Below, one piece after another: positions 20,640 through 31,601 of a DNA stretch of 64,000 nt. The translations under genes and the position numbers were made by a program. The notes beneath the pieces are model-generated. The model searched no databases, had not been told where the DNA came from, and was given only the letters and a program-made list of their open reading frames with translations. The stretch is from Locusta migratoria. Lineage: Eukaryota; Arthropoda; Insecta; Orthoptera; Acrididae. Position 1 is the first letter of the stretch, and every line of letters starts with the position of its first letter. The DNA is taken from the NCBI GenBank assembly GCA_026315105.1, contig CM048744.1, positions 27,197,759 to 27,261,758 of the forward strand. The letters run 5' to 3'.

Positions 20640-21720
20640 CATGGTCAACACGAATTTAGAAAATATCACTGGACTGCAATCGACAAAGGATCTCAGATGA
20701 TTCCATATTTATAGATATCCAAAAGTCTTACGTACCTACCTCACAAACAGGTTTTTATCAAACTGAGTGATAATGGAATATCGCTTCAGACACGTGATTA
20801 GATTGGAGATTCGCTTTCAGAGAGGACACAGTTCATAGTTACTAATGGAAAGGCACCGGCTAAAACAGAGGTGATATCTGACGATCACCAGGGTATCGTC
20901 ATAGGTTCTCAGTTGTTTCTCATATTTAAACCATTCAGGAGCAAATCTGAACAGTCTTAGGTTGTCGGCTTATGATGCTGTCATTTATCGTCTTGCAAAG
21001 CAATCGGAAGACGTAAGCCTCCTGCATAACAATTTAAATTAGATATCAGTATAGTGCGATAGTTGGCAATTGATTCTAAATAATGAGAAATGTGTGAAGT
21101 ATTCCACGTTAGTGTTAAAAGGGAATCCGCGAAACTTCGTTTGTAACATAAAGCAATCAAAACTGAAGACCGTAAAATCAAGTAAATACCTAAGAATTGC
21201 TATTACCACGGACTTAAATTGGAAGGAACACAGAGAAAATGTTTTGTGGAAGGTGAAAAAAAGACTGCATTTTATTATAACACTTAGAAAATGCAACGTG
21301 GCTTATGCTTGTTCGTCGTGTTTCGGAGTATTGCTGCGCGATATGGGATGCTTATCAGGTAGGATTGACGGAAGACATCCTTAGAGAACAAAGGAGGGCA
21401 TCTCGTTTTGTATTATCGCCAAACATGGGAGACAGGGTCGTGGAAATGATACAAGATTTGGGGGAGGAATCGTCACAACAACGTTTTCGTAGCGGCGAAA
21501 TCGGCGACTTTCTGCTCCGAATGCGAAAATGTATTGTTCACTCCCACCTACGTAGGGAGAAACGATCACCAGAACAAAATAAGAGACATCAGAGTTCGAA
21601 CGCAGAGATTTAAGTGTTTCTTCTTCCCGCGTGGTATTCGAGAATGGAATGGTATATCATGTATAAGAAAATGGTTCCATGGACTCTTTACCAGATACTT
21701 AAGTATCATTTGAAAAGTGA
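20640..21720 (+). mobile_element. CR1/Jockey-like LINE, decayed RT and C-terminus
   Basis: The 5' part is a badly decayed polymerase; LSAYDAVIY near 20960 sits where FADDA is expected. 21070-21384 gives KYLRIAITTDLNWKEH, and 21305-21613 gives SEYCCAIWDAYQVGL and QRRASRFVLS, the same order as in the copy at 62.6-63.1 kb. The 3' untranslated part (GAATGGAATGGTATATCATG onward) is present to about 21720 but lacks the ACATCTAC tail. Frame changes make it non-functional. Confidence 0.82.
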
Positions 21721-22374
21721 CCATACATATTTAGAAGCATCAAAAAGACTTAAAACATTGTCATTTACTCGTTTGTGTTCCAACATGCCCCCATCGTCGC
21801 CTAATGATTAAGTATCTCAGCTTCTCTGTTGGTTTATCTTTTCTCTAAGGCAGGTGCGACGGTAATAATAGATCTGCAGTATTGTAGTCTTATGTCTTCT
21901 TCTAAATTACCGAATGAAACCTCCGACTAACATACTATCTTAGTGTCATCTCATCATTTATCTGTACCCTTTTTTCTATTGACATGTCTCATCTGTTGTT
22001 TTTAACTGCTGGAATTCAAGCAATGAAAAGAACGCAGAACGCGACCCTGCAGTCATGGCGAACGTTTGAGACGCGAAATGAGGAGAAGCCGTATACTTGG
22101 CGTGTTTATCGCAACTTCAGTGGGTCGTGCGCATGACAGGTGTTTTCATTCACATATTCCGACCATATGTTGATAAATTTTCACACAATTTATTGTTCTT
22201 GTTCCATACGTTTGCCCCCTTCTCCGGTAATATTCCGTTGCAGTTTGACGTCATTCTAACCAGTGGTGTTGTTTTCACCCTGTACTGTTATAAGACTTCA
22301 ATAACTCGCCTCCCCACCTCAGCCACAAACCAGAGGCCTGGGTTCGCCACTGTTTACCACATAACGATGGCATC
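21721..22374. other. No recognisable feature
   Basis: About 650 bases between two LINE relics; nothing identifiable. Confidence 0.45.
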
Positions 22375-23070
22375 GTGGCTCTTGTAGCCCCACCTCAAGA
22401 CTATCCAGGAAAAAGCCCACACAAGACCCATCTCCTGAAACTCGTTTTCGGCCGAACACGGGGCCTCCAACCTTCCTCTATCCTCTGCGACCGCCGTTCC
22501 CTCATGCATCCCGTCCTCTGCAGCTTCAACCCCACCTGGGTCCCCGCCTTCTGTACAGCCCTCCAGATCCTTGAGCGTCACGCACTCCGCCTCGCATACC
22601 ACATCGGCCTCCCGTCTCCCACGCGGATCCTGCATGACCTCATCCCATTCCCCACACCTCCTCCAATTCCGTCAACACATCATACGCTACATCAACCGAA
22701 AACTACACTCCCACAACCCCTTGATGTACCCTACCCTAACCAATCCTGGGCCCCTCCCTCGCCTCCACCACTGAATCCCTCCAGCCATGCATCTTCACAC
22801 CCTCCATGTCCTGTCCCAAGGAAACTTTCTTCACCTCCGCCTCCCAGGATGATGCCCTCCATCCTGAAATATATCCTTCCTACCAAATCTGATCCAGCCC
22901 CACTCCTTTCTTTACATTTCGTAAACCAAATATCTATTCCCGCCCTCTCTATTCCTCCCCCTCTCTTCCTCCCTGGAGTCCTGCCGTTACCCCTCTTAAC
23001 CTCACCCTCTCAGCCTTTCCTTCCCCCACATTCCCACTATCTGTGCTTCCCCTCTCTCGTCCCCCCCCCC
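22375..23070 (+). pseudogene. LINE ORF2 C-terminus with very C-rich coding
   Basis: The start of this open stretch, after a frame break, reads like a Jockey-group C-terminus: RRSLMHPVLCSFNP, ILERHALRLAYHIGL, and PTRILHDLIPFPTP. It then becomes extremely Pro/Ser/Leu-rich as the plus strand turns into C-rich sequence, ending in a C run (23061-23073). The frame would read on into the SINE at 23086. Likely LINE coding end plus C-rich 3' region; the Pro-rich tail may not be translated. Confidence 0.55.
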
Positions 23071-23085
23071 CCCTCACGCATTTCC

Positions 23086-23283
23086 GCCGGCCGCGGTGGC
23101 CGAGGAGACTGAGGCGCTACAGTCACTGTCTGCACGGCCACTACGGTCGGGGGTTCGAATCCCCCCTCGGGCATGGATGTTTGTGCCGTCTTTAGTATAA
23201 GGTAGTTGGTAAGTAGTTTGTAAGTTTAGGGACTGATGACCCCGTAGTTAAGTCCCGTAAGCTTGACAAACATTTGAACATTT
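23086..23283 (+). mobile_element. Type 1 SINE, full length, 12-bp duplication
   Basis: Complete head, body (TTTAGGGACTGATGACCCCG) and tail (CATTTGAACATT). Perfect duplication TCACGCATTTCC at 23074-23085 and 23284-23295. Confidence 0.96.
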
Positions 23284-23499
23284 TCACGCATTTCCTTTCA
23301 GCAGGCCTGTGTCGTGACAGTGGTTCGTGCCTTTGAACAGTGTCTCAATGTAGTGTTTGAGTGATATACTGTTACGATAGAGCCTTTTACGTGTTTTTAA
23401 ACATCGAGCGCCCGCCGATTACGACAGAACAATCGAGGCGCCTATGATCTTTAATAGCCGTGTCTCTCTAGTGTGTCATCGTCTGACTTTTAACATTCA

Positions 23500-24220
23500 C
23501 CCGTACTTACTTTACTTTCTTGTGACCGGGTTTCAAATTAAGAACTAATATATTTTCGTTTGTGAGCCATAAATCTTCGGTATTGCATGTAGACCTACAA
23601 TCACAGCAGTTTCTTATGTGCCCCATCGTCTGCGCCTCTCCACACTCACAGGATTGTTAACGAATCCCTATTTCACTTGATTTCACTTGAAAGGCACCAC
23701 GCCAGTTTTAATTCTTTTTAGCGACCTCCAGGTTTTCCATTCCAGGTGAACTCCTATTGATGGTTCTTGTTGGAGAGGGAAATTTTCTGGCGGCTCAATA
23801 AATACTGACTTCAGAAAGCTTGCTCTGGATTTCAGTCGACTGGCTGGAGATTACATTCCAAAAAGCGCATGTATGTCATCGATAATTTGTTTGAACTTTT
23901 CAATATATTCAAGATCACATAAACTGCTCCTTCACTGCATACAAATTCAGATATTTTTCCATGTCATTTAATTGTGGAAAAAAATGTTTGCCAAACATAC
24001 GTGTGGCTGAAGAGTAGCATATTATGCAGCTGCCAGCCTGCCCAAGAAAAGCTTTTGTAGCTTGCACGAGGTTGCACATCCTCAGCTTGGACAGTTCGCT
24101 GTTTCTATTTTGCTTCTTTTCTCTCAGTTCTGCATACCTTCTCCCTCGTTTCATGCGTTTAGTTTTTGGCGGCCTATCTACTGTGCAAACTGCACCTAAA
24201 TCTGAGGGCCCCCTGTGAGC
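23500..24220 (-). pseudogene. Jockey-like LINE ORF2 C-terminus
   Basis: Read on the minus strand, codons around 23640-23800 give LEWKTWRSLKRIKTGV and SCECGEAQTMGHIRNC, the Trp/Arg-rich segment plus Cys-rich motif that ends ORF2 in many Jockey-type LINEs. Upstream, 23915-24154 is open (79 codons, MKRGRRYAELREKK) and may belong to the same element. At least one stop interrupts it (GIR then stop). Confidence 0.6.
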
Positions 24221-24940
24221 AGCGAGCTACTGCGCGCCGGCCGTGGTCTCCTCCACCAGCCCAGACGCTGAGCGCCCAGCCAGAGCTCTGGGGTCGCGGC
24301 AGTTCCCCTCAAACTGCTCCGGCAGAACGCGCCCGCCTGCTCTGAATGCGGCATAGGCGCCGCCTCCGCTCCCCCCACCATGCGGGCCACATATTTCATT
24401 TGTGAGAGAGCACCCTACCCCCCCCCCCCCCCACTCTCCCACCCAGTGCGCAACTCGCTCGCCGTTCCGACCCGCTCCGGCGCGCCATTCTTTCCGCCAA
24501 ATCTGCGCGTCAGATGCGTTGAGCGGGCACAGATTTTCCACACTCTTTTTCGCGTTCCCGCCTCCGAGGACGCAAATTTTCGGCCTCACTCTGAAGGAAA
24601 CTCGCAGAAGTGGAAGAATTTGCGTGAGAGCTCTGCCACCCTATTCACCTCGTTTCTCAGTTCAGGTTGTATATAGTTCTGTCAGAAGGTGTAGCGTAGT
24701 AACGACGCCCCGCACTTTTCATCACTTTGCTTGAAAACCTCTATATCATTCAGTTAGTGAGGATGTACAGTAGCAAACCGAGTTACAGAAAACTTACCAC
24801 AAAACTGGTTGACTCCGGGCAATGTGTAACGGGTGGTATCGGACACTGCACTTCATCGTACAACAGCTCTTCTAAATCATATAGTTGGCGTCATGTAGGA
24901 AGGCGGTTCCGTGCATAGGGGTGGAGCAGTACGGAAAGCG
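24221..24940. other. GC-rich patch, no gene identified
   Basis: 24221-24600 is GC-rich with a 14-base C run (24418-24431) and overlapping open frames on both strands, as composition alone would produce. 24600-24940 is ordinary sequence with no feature. Confidence 0.4.
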
Positions 24941-25118
24941 TGGAGTCAGGAGCTACGGGCGAGCGCCAACAGTGGAGCCTGCGGGAGAAACGCTGCGTAA
25001 CTCGCGGCCAGCCAGGCAACAACAGAGTGAACATTATTAGCTGCCAGTGCGATAATGGAGGGGGATGCGCAGATCGGCTGAAAACTGGGGCGCCTTCCTA
25101 CGTAACGTGGGCTATAGT

Positions 25119-26009
25119 TAGAGGTCTACGCGGAATAGAAAAGTGTCACCCGCATTCGCACCACATCCGCTAAGCCCATATCCGCAACCGCCTCCGCGGC
25201 CCTTTATCCGCATCCGAAAGTTCGTTATCCGCATCCGCAGATATTAAACTTTTGAATGGGTAATAGTAATAGATATCAGTATTTAAAATCTTGGTAAATA
25301 ATGATATAATAATTGTTAGAGTGTCATTTCTGCGACAACGTATCTACTTTTGACTTCTCGAATCATGGAACTGTTCTATACCTACTCCAAAATAGGAAAA
25401 CCTTTATGCTCCAGACACACACAGTATAGCTTCGGAACCCTTGCGGTCGGAACACTTCCTCAGTTGTTTAATACAGGCATGTCCTTAAATTTCAGTGGGT
25501 AAAACTAATAGGCAGAGAGGAGATTAGGCGCAGGCCCTCGGGTACAACTACGACCGCTGTGGTCAAGGGATGAGGACAACAGACTTCCACTCTACCTGAG
25601 ACCTGCAAGAATTCCAAGAATGTGCACAGGCTTCAAGGTTTTCAGCCAACATTTCCATATACATACTGCCCAGGTACCGCGCTCTTTATCCGCAAATAAC
25701 ACGCAGATGTTTGCGCCGCTAACAATCTTATCCGCAAAGTAAAAAATACTACGGATATCCTCGGATAAATTCAGTGGATGAGGACAACAGACTTCCACTC
25801 TACCTGGGACCTGCAAGAATTCCAAGAATGTGCACAGGCTTCAAGGTTTTCAGCCAACATTTCGATATACATACTGGCCAGATACCGCGCTCTTTATCCG
25901 CAAATAACACGCAGATGTTTGCGTCGCTAACATTCTAATCCGCAAAGTAAAAAATATTACGGATATCCTCGGATATATTCACGGATATCCGCATTCGCGC
26001 AGGCCCCTA
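25119..26009. mobile_element. Nonautonomous hAT-like element, 891 bp
   Basis: Left end TAGAGGTCTACGCGGAA and inverted right end TAGGGGCCTGCGCGAAT are similar. A perfect 8-bp duplication, GCTATAGT, flanks it (25111-25118, 26010-26017), as in the hAT superfamily. Inside are many ATCCGC / GGATATCC strings near both ends and a 208-bp tandem duplication. No transposase is encoded. Confidence 0.82.
25568..25983. repeat. 208-bp tandem duplication inside the hAT-like element
   Basis: Unit 1 is 25568-25775 and unit 2 is 25776-25983. They share long runs including GATGAGGACAACAGACTTCC and TTATCCGCAAATAACACGCA; only a few substitutions separate them (e.g. GAGACCTG versus GGGACCTG), so the duplication is fairly recent. 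Confidence 0.93.
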
Positions 26010-26049
26010 GCTATAGTCCTGGTACCAGCATATAGGCTTACGAGACAAA

Positions 26050-27240
26050 CCGCCTAGCATCAGACCTCCTTTTCCCCCGCAGAACCAGTAACTCAGTCTG
26101 GAATGAACTCAGCAAGTTACTGGATGTCCTCTACTGACCTGTGCTCCTCTGTAGGCGCCTGTCGAAGAGAAACTGTTGCCAGTGGCGGACGGTTTTCAAG
26201 AACTGGTCTCCTGATAATGTCCAATGATTGTTCTATGGGTTTACAGTAGGGCGATCTGGGTGAACAAAACATTCGCTGGACCTCTCTTGGACGTTCTTCA
26301 ACCCGATGTCAAACAACTGTGCCCTGGTGACAGGATGCATTGACATCCATGAAAATTTCATGCAATCCTGCCAAGGCTGCTAATTGTCTCCAAGTTGCCG
26401 AAAGTAACATTTCTGGCACATGACCGATTCTGTTGGACCAGGCGACCTGGTCCACACTATGCAACAACAGACCACGCCATCACGTAGCTACCACCATCTT
26501 GCACAGTGTCTTCTTCACAATTTGGGTCCATAGCTTCGTGGATTTTGCGCCACGAGCGAATCCTAAAGTCACTCTTACTAACTTAAATCCAAAACTCCTC
26601 TTGCCAAGCCACCATTTACCATTCTTTTACGCCCAACTGTTATGGTCACGAGCCCACAAGACACGCTCCAAACGACGCGAACTGTTACTCAGGCCCTCCA
26701 GGCGGTCATTTGCAGCAACACGCCATTAACTTCAAATGGTGCCGCGCTGTCACAATCGGTATATTCATTGTACGTCCCATATCGATTTATGCTATTACTC
26801 CAAGTAGTGTTGCTCGCCGGTGATCAGTAACATTTCTACGCATATGTTGTTCCAAGTTCTCTTCAGATGAGGGAACGACGATTGCCCGGCAGAAAACAAA
26901 ATCTGGTCTCATCAGTGAACGTCACGTTCCAGATTTCGGACACTTTCTGTTGATTTTGCGCGTCCTGTTGCTGCCTGGAGAGTGCGTTGCAGCTTAGTTG
27001 CATTCAGCCTCCTTTCCCGATGGGCTGTTACCCGTGGACGACCATGGCCTTACATTCCTTGCAATGGTTCCTGTTTGAAATGGCGTCCAGGTCCTGGAAA
27101 ATTGTGTCACTCAAGTAGCAGCCACCTCCTCTGTGTCTGTCCTGCTTCCAGCCATCCTATGACTCTCCACGCTATAGCTTCGAATGAGCCACATTGTTGT
27201 TACATTGCACTATTTGCTTACTACACTATCTGAACCCAAC
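26050..27240 (-). pseudogene. Tc1-like transposase relic of another family
   Basis: On the minus strand the region around 26900-26950 reads WNVTFTDETRFCF (first catalytic Asp). About 26310-26340 gives MDVNASCHQG at the second-Asp position, and about 26225-26290 gives RMFCSPRSPYCKPIEQ, the third acidic motif (Glu). Numerous stops lie in between. It differs from the CACTACTGGCC family, which has been inserted directly next to it at 27251. Its inverted repeats were not found. Confidence 0.62.
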
Positions 27241-27250
27241 TGCTTGTGCA

Positions 27251-28035
27251 CACTACTGGCCGTTAAAATTGCTACACCAAGAAGAAATGCAGATGATAAA
27301 CGGGTATTTATTGGACAAATATAGTAGAAATGACATGTGATTACATTTTCACGCAATTTGCGTGCATAGATCCTGAGAAATAAGTGCCCAGAACAACCAC
27401 CTCTGGCCGTAATAACGGCCTTGATACGCCTGGGCATTGAGTCAAACAGAGCTTGGATGGCGTCTGCATTTACAGATGCCCATGCAGCTTCAACACGGTA
27501 CCACAGTTCATCAAGAGTAGTGACTGGCGGATCGAGACGTGACTGCACGATCCGTTACAGCCATGCGGATAAGATACCTATCATCTCGACTGCTTCTGAT
27601 ACGAGGCCATTGGAATCCAGCACGGCGTTCCGTATTGACCTCCTGAACCCACCGATTGCATATTCTGCTAACAGTCATTGGATCGCGACCAACGCAAGCA
27701 GCAATGTCGCGATACGATATACCCCAATCGCGATAGGCTACAATCCGACCTTTATCAAAGCCGGAAACGGGATGGTACGCATTTCCCCTCCTTACACGAG
27801 GCATCACAACAACGTTTCACCAGGCAACGCCTATCAACTGCTGTTTCGGTATGACAAATCGGTTGGAAACTCTCGTCGTGTCAGCACGTTGTAGGTGTCG
27901 CCAACGGCGCCAACCTTGTGTGAATGCTATGAAAAGCTAATCATTTGCATATCACCGCATCTTCTACCTATGGGTTAAATTTCGCGTCTGTAGCACATCA
28001 TCTTCGTGGTGCAGCTATTTTAAAGGCCATTAGTG
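27251..28035 (-). mobile_element. Tc1-like deletion derivative, copy C (785 bp)
   Basis: Ends CACTACTGGCCGTTAAAATT and, inverted, AATGGCCTTTAAAATAG; TA follows the right end. Compared with the 1.34-1.38 kb copies, about 600 bp of the catalytic region is missing, with the junction CGATCC|GCCAGTCACTACTC (coding sense) near 27525-27540. The same junction is present in copy D. It keeps both inverted repeats and one 98-codon frame. Confidence 0.92.
27511..27807 (-). CDS. 98-codon truncated Tc1 transposase (DNA-binding domain only), copy C
   Basis: Open from the family's usual start (MMPRVRRGN) to a stop just past the deletion junction (ASHYS). It covers the paired-like helix-turn-helix region: FDKGRIVAYRDWGISYRD (about residues 18-35), GRDPMTVSRICNRWVQ (40-55) and RSSRDDRYLIRM (70-81). 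None of the three catalytic acidic residues is encoded. Truncated transposases that still bind inverted repeats can act as repressors in other families; whether this one is expressed is unknown. Confidence 0.6.
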   Translation of the reverse strand: MMPRVRRGNAYHPVSGFDKGRIVAYRDWGISYRDIAACVGRDPMTVSRICNRWVQEVNTERRAGFQWPRIRSSRDDRYLIRMAVTDRAVTSRSASHYS

Positions 28036-28512
28036 TAACTCGTTTGGTAGAGTAACAAAGTCGACATCAACTCCCTCTGCAGCAACTTTCTGTTATTACC
28101 ACTATGTCGGTTGCCGTAATGTTCTTGTTTCCATACATAGAAACGACGGAAAGACGTCGAAGCATTTCCGGTCATACTGCCGATGACAATGATTCAGTAC
28201 CTAGATATGTCAACTTATCCGCTAATTGTTTCGACCAGTGTCGGTTGACGATAAGATTTTCATGAAGGCATAAACTTTCATCAGACTGTGAGAATGGGTG
28301 TGCTGTAATCGTACAGTGTTGGCGAGACAACCAAAAACTGCGAAAAGTTGGACTGAGTTTGTGAGTGGTTATAGAAAAGGAATAACATGAGAGCCTCCTC
28401 ACGGAAATCCGGATCATGTCCCGAAAGCTTTGTTAAATTATTTTAGAATGAGCCAAGAATCACATAACACATTACTCACAAAGAAACGGTGCAAAATCGA
28501 AAAATAAGTCTT
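28036..28512. other. No recognisable feature
   Basis: Spacer between the Tc1-like copy C and the SINE. A minus-strand frame of 81 codons (28172-28417) has no recognisable motif. Confidence 0.45.
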
Positions 28513-28523
28513 AGTTATGAGAC

Positions 28524-28711
28524 AAAATGTTCAAATGTTTGTATGGCTTATGGGACTTAACTACCGGGTCATCAGTCCCTAAACTTACAAACTAGCTAAT
28601 CCTAAGGACGGCACAAATATCCATGACCGAGGGTGGATTCGATCCCCCGACCGTAGTGGCCGTACAGACCGTGACTGGAGCGCCTCAGTCCCCTCGGCCA
28701 CTACGGCCCGC
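28524..28711 (-). mobile_element. Type 1 SINE (minus) with 11-bp duplication
   Basis: Full-length copy: tail AAAATGTTCAAATGTTTGTA, body GGGTCATCAGTCCCTAAACT, head ending CGGCCACTACGGCCC. Perfect duplication AGTTATGAGAC at 28513-28523 and 28712-28722. Confidence 0.95.
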
Positions 28712-28722
28712 AGTTATGAGAC

Positions 28723-29048
28723 CCGCAATTGCATCCGATAAGGGATTAGGCGTAACCAACTTTACGGATTTTGGCCAGGAGGAGGTCATTTCAGTATTAA
28801 ATATTCAGTGCAGCTATTTCCGCTAACATGATTAATAAAATTCTCACTGAAACCTGCAAAACACTCACATAGTTTATTTTCTTTTTAATATTCTCTATAT
28901 TTTCCGCATACTAAAGGTGATAATTTTCAAGTTATTGATTATAACCATTACGTTTCTAACTTCTATTCATCAAATCAACTGAATCTGGGACCAGAGACAT
29001 AATTACTCCTTTAACATTCGATCAACTGCACCGTTAATTACTTACTCC
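28723..29048. other. No recognisable feature
   Basis: AT-rich spacer between a SINE and the Tc1-like copy D. Confidence 0.45.
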
Positions 29049-29050
29049 TA

Positions 29051-29828
29051 CGCTCCTGGCCATTAAAATTGCTGCACCACGAAGATGACGTGCTACAGAC
29101 GCGAAATTTAACCGACAGGAAGAAGATGCTGTGATATGCAAATGATTAGCTTTTCATAGCATTCACACAAGGTTGGCGCCGTTGGCGACACCAACAACGT
29201 GCTGACACGACGAAAGTTTCCAACCGATTTGTCATACCGAAACAGCAGTTGACAGGCGTTGCCTGGAGAACGTTGTTGTGATGCCGTGTGTAAGGAGAGG
29301 ATATACGTACCATACCGTTTCCGGCTTTGATAAAGGTCGGATTGTAGCCTATCGCGATTGGGGTATATCGTATCGCGACGTTGCTGCTCGCGTTGGTCGC
29401 AATCCAATGACTGTTAGCAGAATATGCAATCGGTGGGTTCAGGAGGTCAATACGGAACGCCGTGCTGGATCCCAATGGCCTCGTATCAGAAGCAGTCGAG
29501 ATGATAGGTATCTTATCCGCATGGCTGTAACGGATCGTGCAGCCACGTCTCGATCCGCCAGTCACTACTCTTGATGAACTGTGGTATCGTGTTGAAGCTG
29601 CATGGGTATCTGTAAATGCAGACGTCATCAAGCTCTGTTTGACTCAATGCCCAGGCGTATCAAGTCCATTAGAACGACCAAAGTTGATTTTTCTGACTAC
29701 TGATTTCTCAGGATCTATACATCCAAACTGCTTGAAAATGTAATCACATGTCAGTTCTAGTATAATATATTTGTCCAATGAATACCCGTTTATACCGTTA
29801 GTGTAGCAGTTTTAATGGCCCAGTGGTG
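29051..29828 (+). mobile_element. Tc1-like deletion derivative, copy D (778 bp)
   Basis: TA at both ends (29049-29050, 29829-29830). Ends CGCTCCTGGCCATTAAAATT and AGCAGTTTTAATGGCCCAGT. The internal deletion joins CTCGATCC directly to GCCAGTCACTACTC (29550-29565), identical to copy C. It lies in inverted orientation to copy C, about 1 kb away. Confidence 0.93.
29278..29574 (+). CDS. 98-codon truncated Tc1 transposase (DNA-binding domain only), copy D
   Basis: Same length, start and end as the frame in copy C, differing at roughly nine residues, yet open throughout. It holds the helix-turn-helix segments (FDKGRIVAYRDWGISYRD; GRNPMTVSRICNRWVQ) and ends ASHYS after the junction. It lacks the catalytic domain. 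That both deletion derivatives keep the frame open may be chance in young copies or selection for expression of a binding-only protein; the sequence cannot decide. Confidence 0.6.
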   Translation: MMPCVRRGYTYHTVSGFDKGRIVAYRDWGISYRDVAARVGRNPMTVSRICNRWVQEVNTERRAGSQWPRIRSSRDDRYLIRMAVTDRAATSRSASHYS

Positions 29829-29830
29829 TA

Positions 29831-31129
29831 TTTTCTGACCGATTCCCTTTTAAAGCGTATCGAGATAGCAACGGCAAATGTAAACACTAAAAAAAAGCAG
29901 TTAGGCGGTGGACGTTGGAGCCATGAGGCTGCTACTCGAAACATTGTTAACATCTGAACAACGGAAACTGTCGAACCAGACCTCAATACCGCTCTTTCAA
30001 TATTTACGGTATTGACAATAAGTCAATACCCTCACACAGGCGGCCAGAATATTGGCACATTGTCAATATATTGACAACAGTATCGGGAGACCCTTAAGGA
30101 CGACACCGAGGACTGGAGGGAAAGCTATTGTAACGTGGTGCCTTAGACAACGCGGCTATTTACGCCATAGCCAACTCTATGTAATTTTCTTAGTTCGCAG
30201 AGCAAGCCGTACATCTTGATTTCTGAAGGGATGTTATATGGAATGTAGCTACGGAATTTACCTGCGAACCACTTGCAAAAATGGTTTATTATAACCTATG
30301 AAATTCATTTGCTTCTTCTGATATCTTCACTTCGTTTGCCTGATTTGGCAACTTTTGCCTTTCAGTAAGGCTCTCTTCCGTACATACAGTGTGTATTTAC
30401 ATGCAAAACTCCGTCATTAAATTTCGTATTTTTCGTGATCGACTTGCGACCGACAGTAGTGAACTCACTACCTCAGATGCACATTTTTCATTAATCATCT
30501 TTAACTGAAGTCTACTGTAGATGCCTATCGTGTCCGATCAACGGTGTGATTTCAGTTTTTCATAAGTGAAATATCAAAGCATTTCACCCACTCTATAAAC
30601 GTTTCTAAAAAAGAAAAAATATAATTTATCGAGTTATAAGGGTACCATTGTTCCAAAGACAGCAAAAATGCAGTCATTACTTAACATCGATTCTTAGTAT
30701 AAAATGAGTATCAGAGATTTGAGTTCACCTTGGAACAAACTATTTCCAAATATACAGCCAGCTGAAAACTAAAGTTATAGAAACTATGGTTGAGCATCAC
30801 ATCGGACAGAATTCGTACACATCCTTTCAATACAGAGAATATACGTCATAGTGCTTATTTACGCTGTCGACATAACTTTCAAACGGAATGCAATATCTGC
30901 GTAAATCTTTGCCAATAAGCCTAGGTATGTACTCATAGAAGGGCTACAGCGCACTAGCCAGCTAAGTCCGGGGGAAAAAGTGTAAAATTGACAACACAGC
31001 TTCGGGTACTTCAAGTATTTTCATGTAAAGTAGCTAATTTTGCAAGAGCGGAATTCATTCTTGAATTTTACCACAGTAATCAAATAATAATCTTATAAAC
31101 TAGGTCTGTCTAAACGGACTCATGACATC
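29831..31129. other. No gene; small palindromes at 30008-30077
   Basis: About 1.3 kb, AT-rich. GGTATTGAC-AATAA-GTCAATACC forms a 9-bp hairpin (30008-30030) and TTGTCAATATATTGACAA is an 18-base perfect palindrome (30060-30077). Nothing else is recognised. Confidence 0.5.
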
Positions 31130-31249
31130 TCGCTTGCTATGGATAAGGGCAATAGACAGACTGCATATTTCTCGATTTTCAAAAGGCGTTGTACACGTTG
31201 CTACACCACAGACTATTAACGAAGATTGAAGATAATGGAACAGGTATCC

Positions 31250-31445
31250 GCCGGCCGCGGTGGCCGAGGGGACTGAGGCGCTCCAGTCACGGTCTGCACG
31301 GCCACTACGGTTTGGGGTTTGAATCCCCCCTCGGGCATGGATATTTGTGCCGTCCTTAGTGTTAGCTAGTACAGTAGTTTGTAATTTTAGGGACTGATGA
31401 CCCCGTAGTTAAGTCCCATAAGCTTTACAAACATTTCAACATTTT
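31250..31445 (+). mobile_element. Type 1 SINE with 12-bp duplication
   Basis: Full-length head, body and tail. Perfect duplication GAACAGGTATCC (31238-31249, 31446-31457). The B box is altered (GGTTTGAATCC), so its own pol III promoter is probably weakened. Confidence 0.95.
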
Positions 31446-31601
31446 GAACAGGTATCCCAGTATGTGAGTGGCTCCCTCCAATACTTTGTCCTCGATGGCA
31501 AGTGTGTATCAGATACTAGGGCATCGTTAGATTGCCTCAGGGAAGTGTGAAATAACCGTTATTACTTCTTACCTATATGAAGGTTCTGCCACGCAGAGTG
31601 A

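Larger units (their letters stand above)
24963..26050. repeat. Dispersed repeat, copy 2, split by a hAT-like element
   Basis: 24963-25118 matches window positions 1-140 in order (GCGTAACTCGCG, CTGCCAGTGC, AAAACTGGGGCGCC, CTATAGT). After the 891-bp insert, CTATAGTCCTGGTACCAGCA (from 26011) resembles TAGTATTGATGGCAGCACCA at about 147-166. The family is unknown. Confidence 0.65.
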
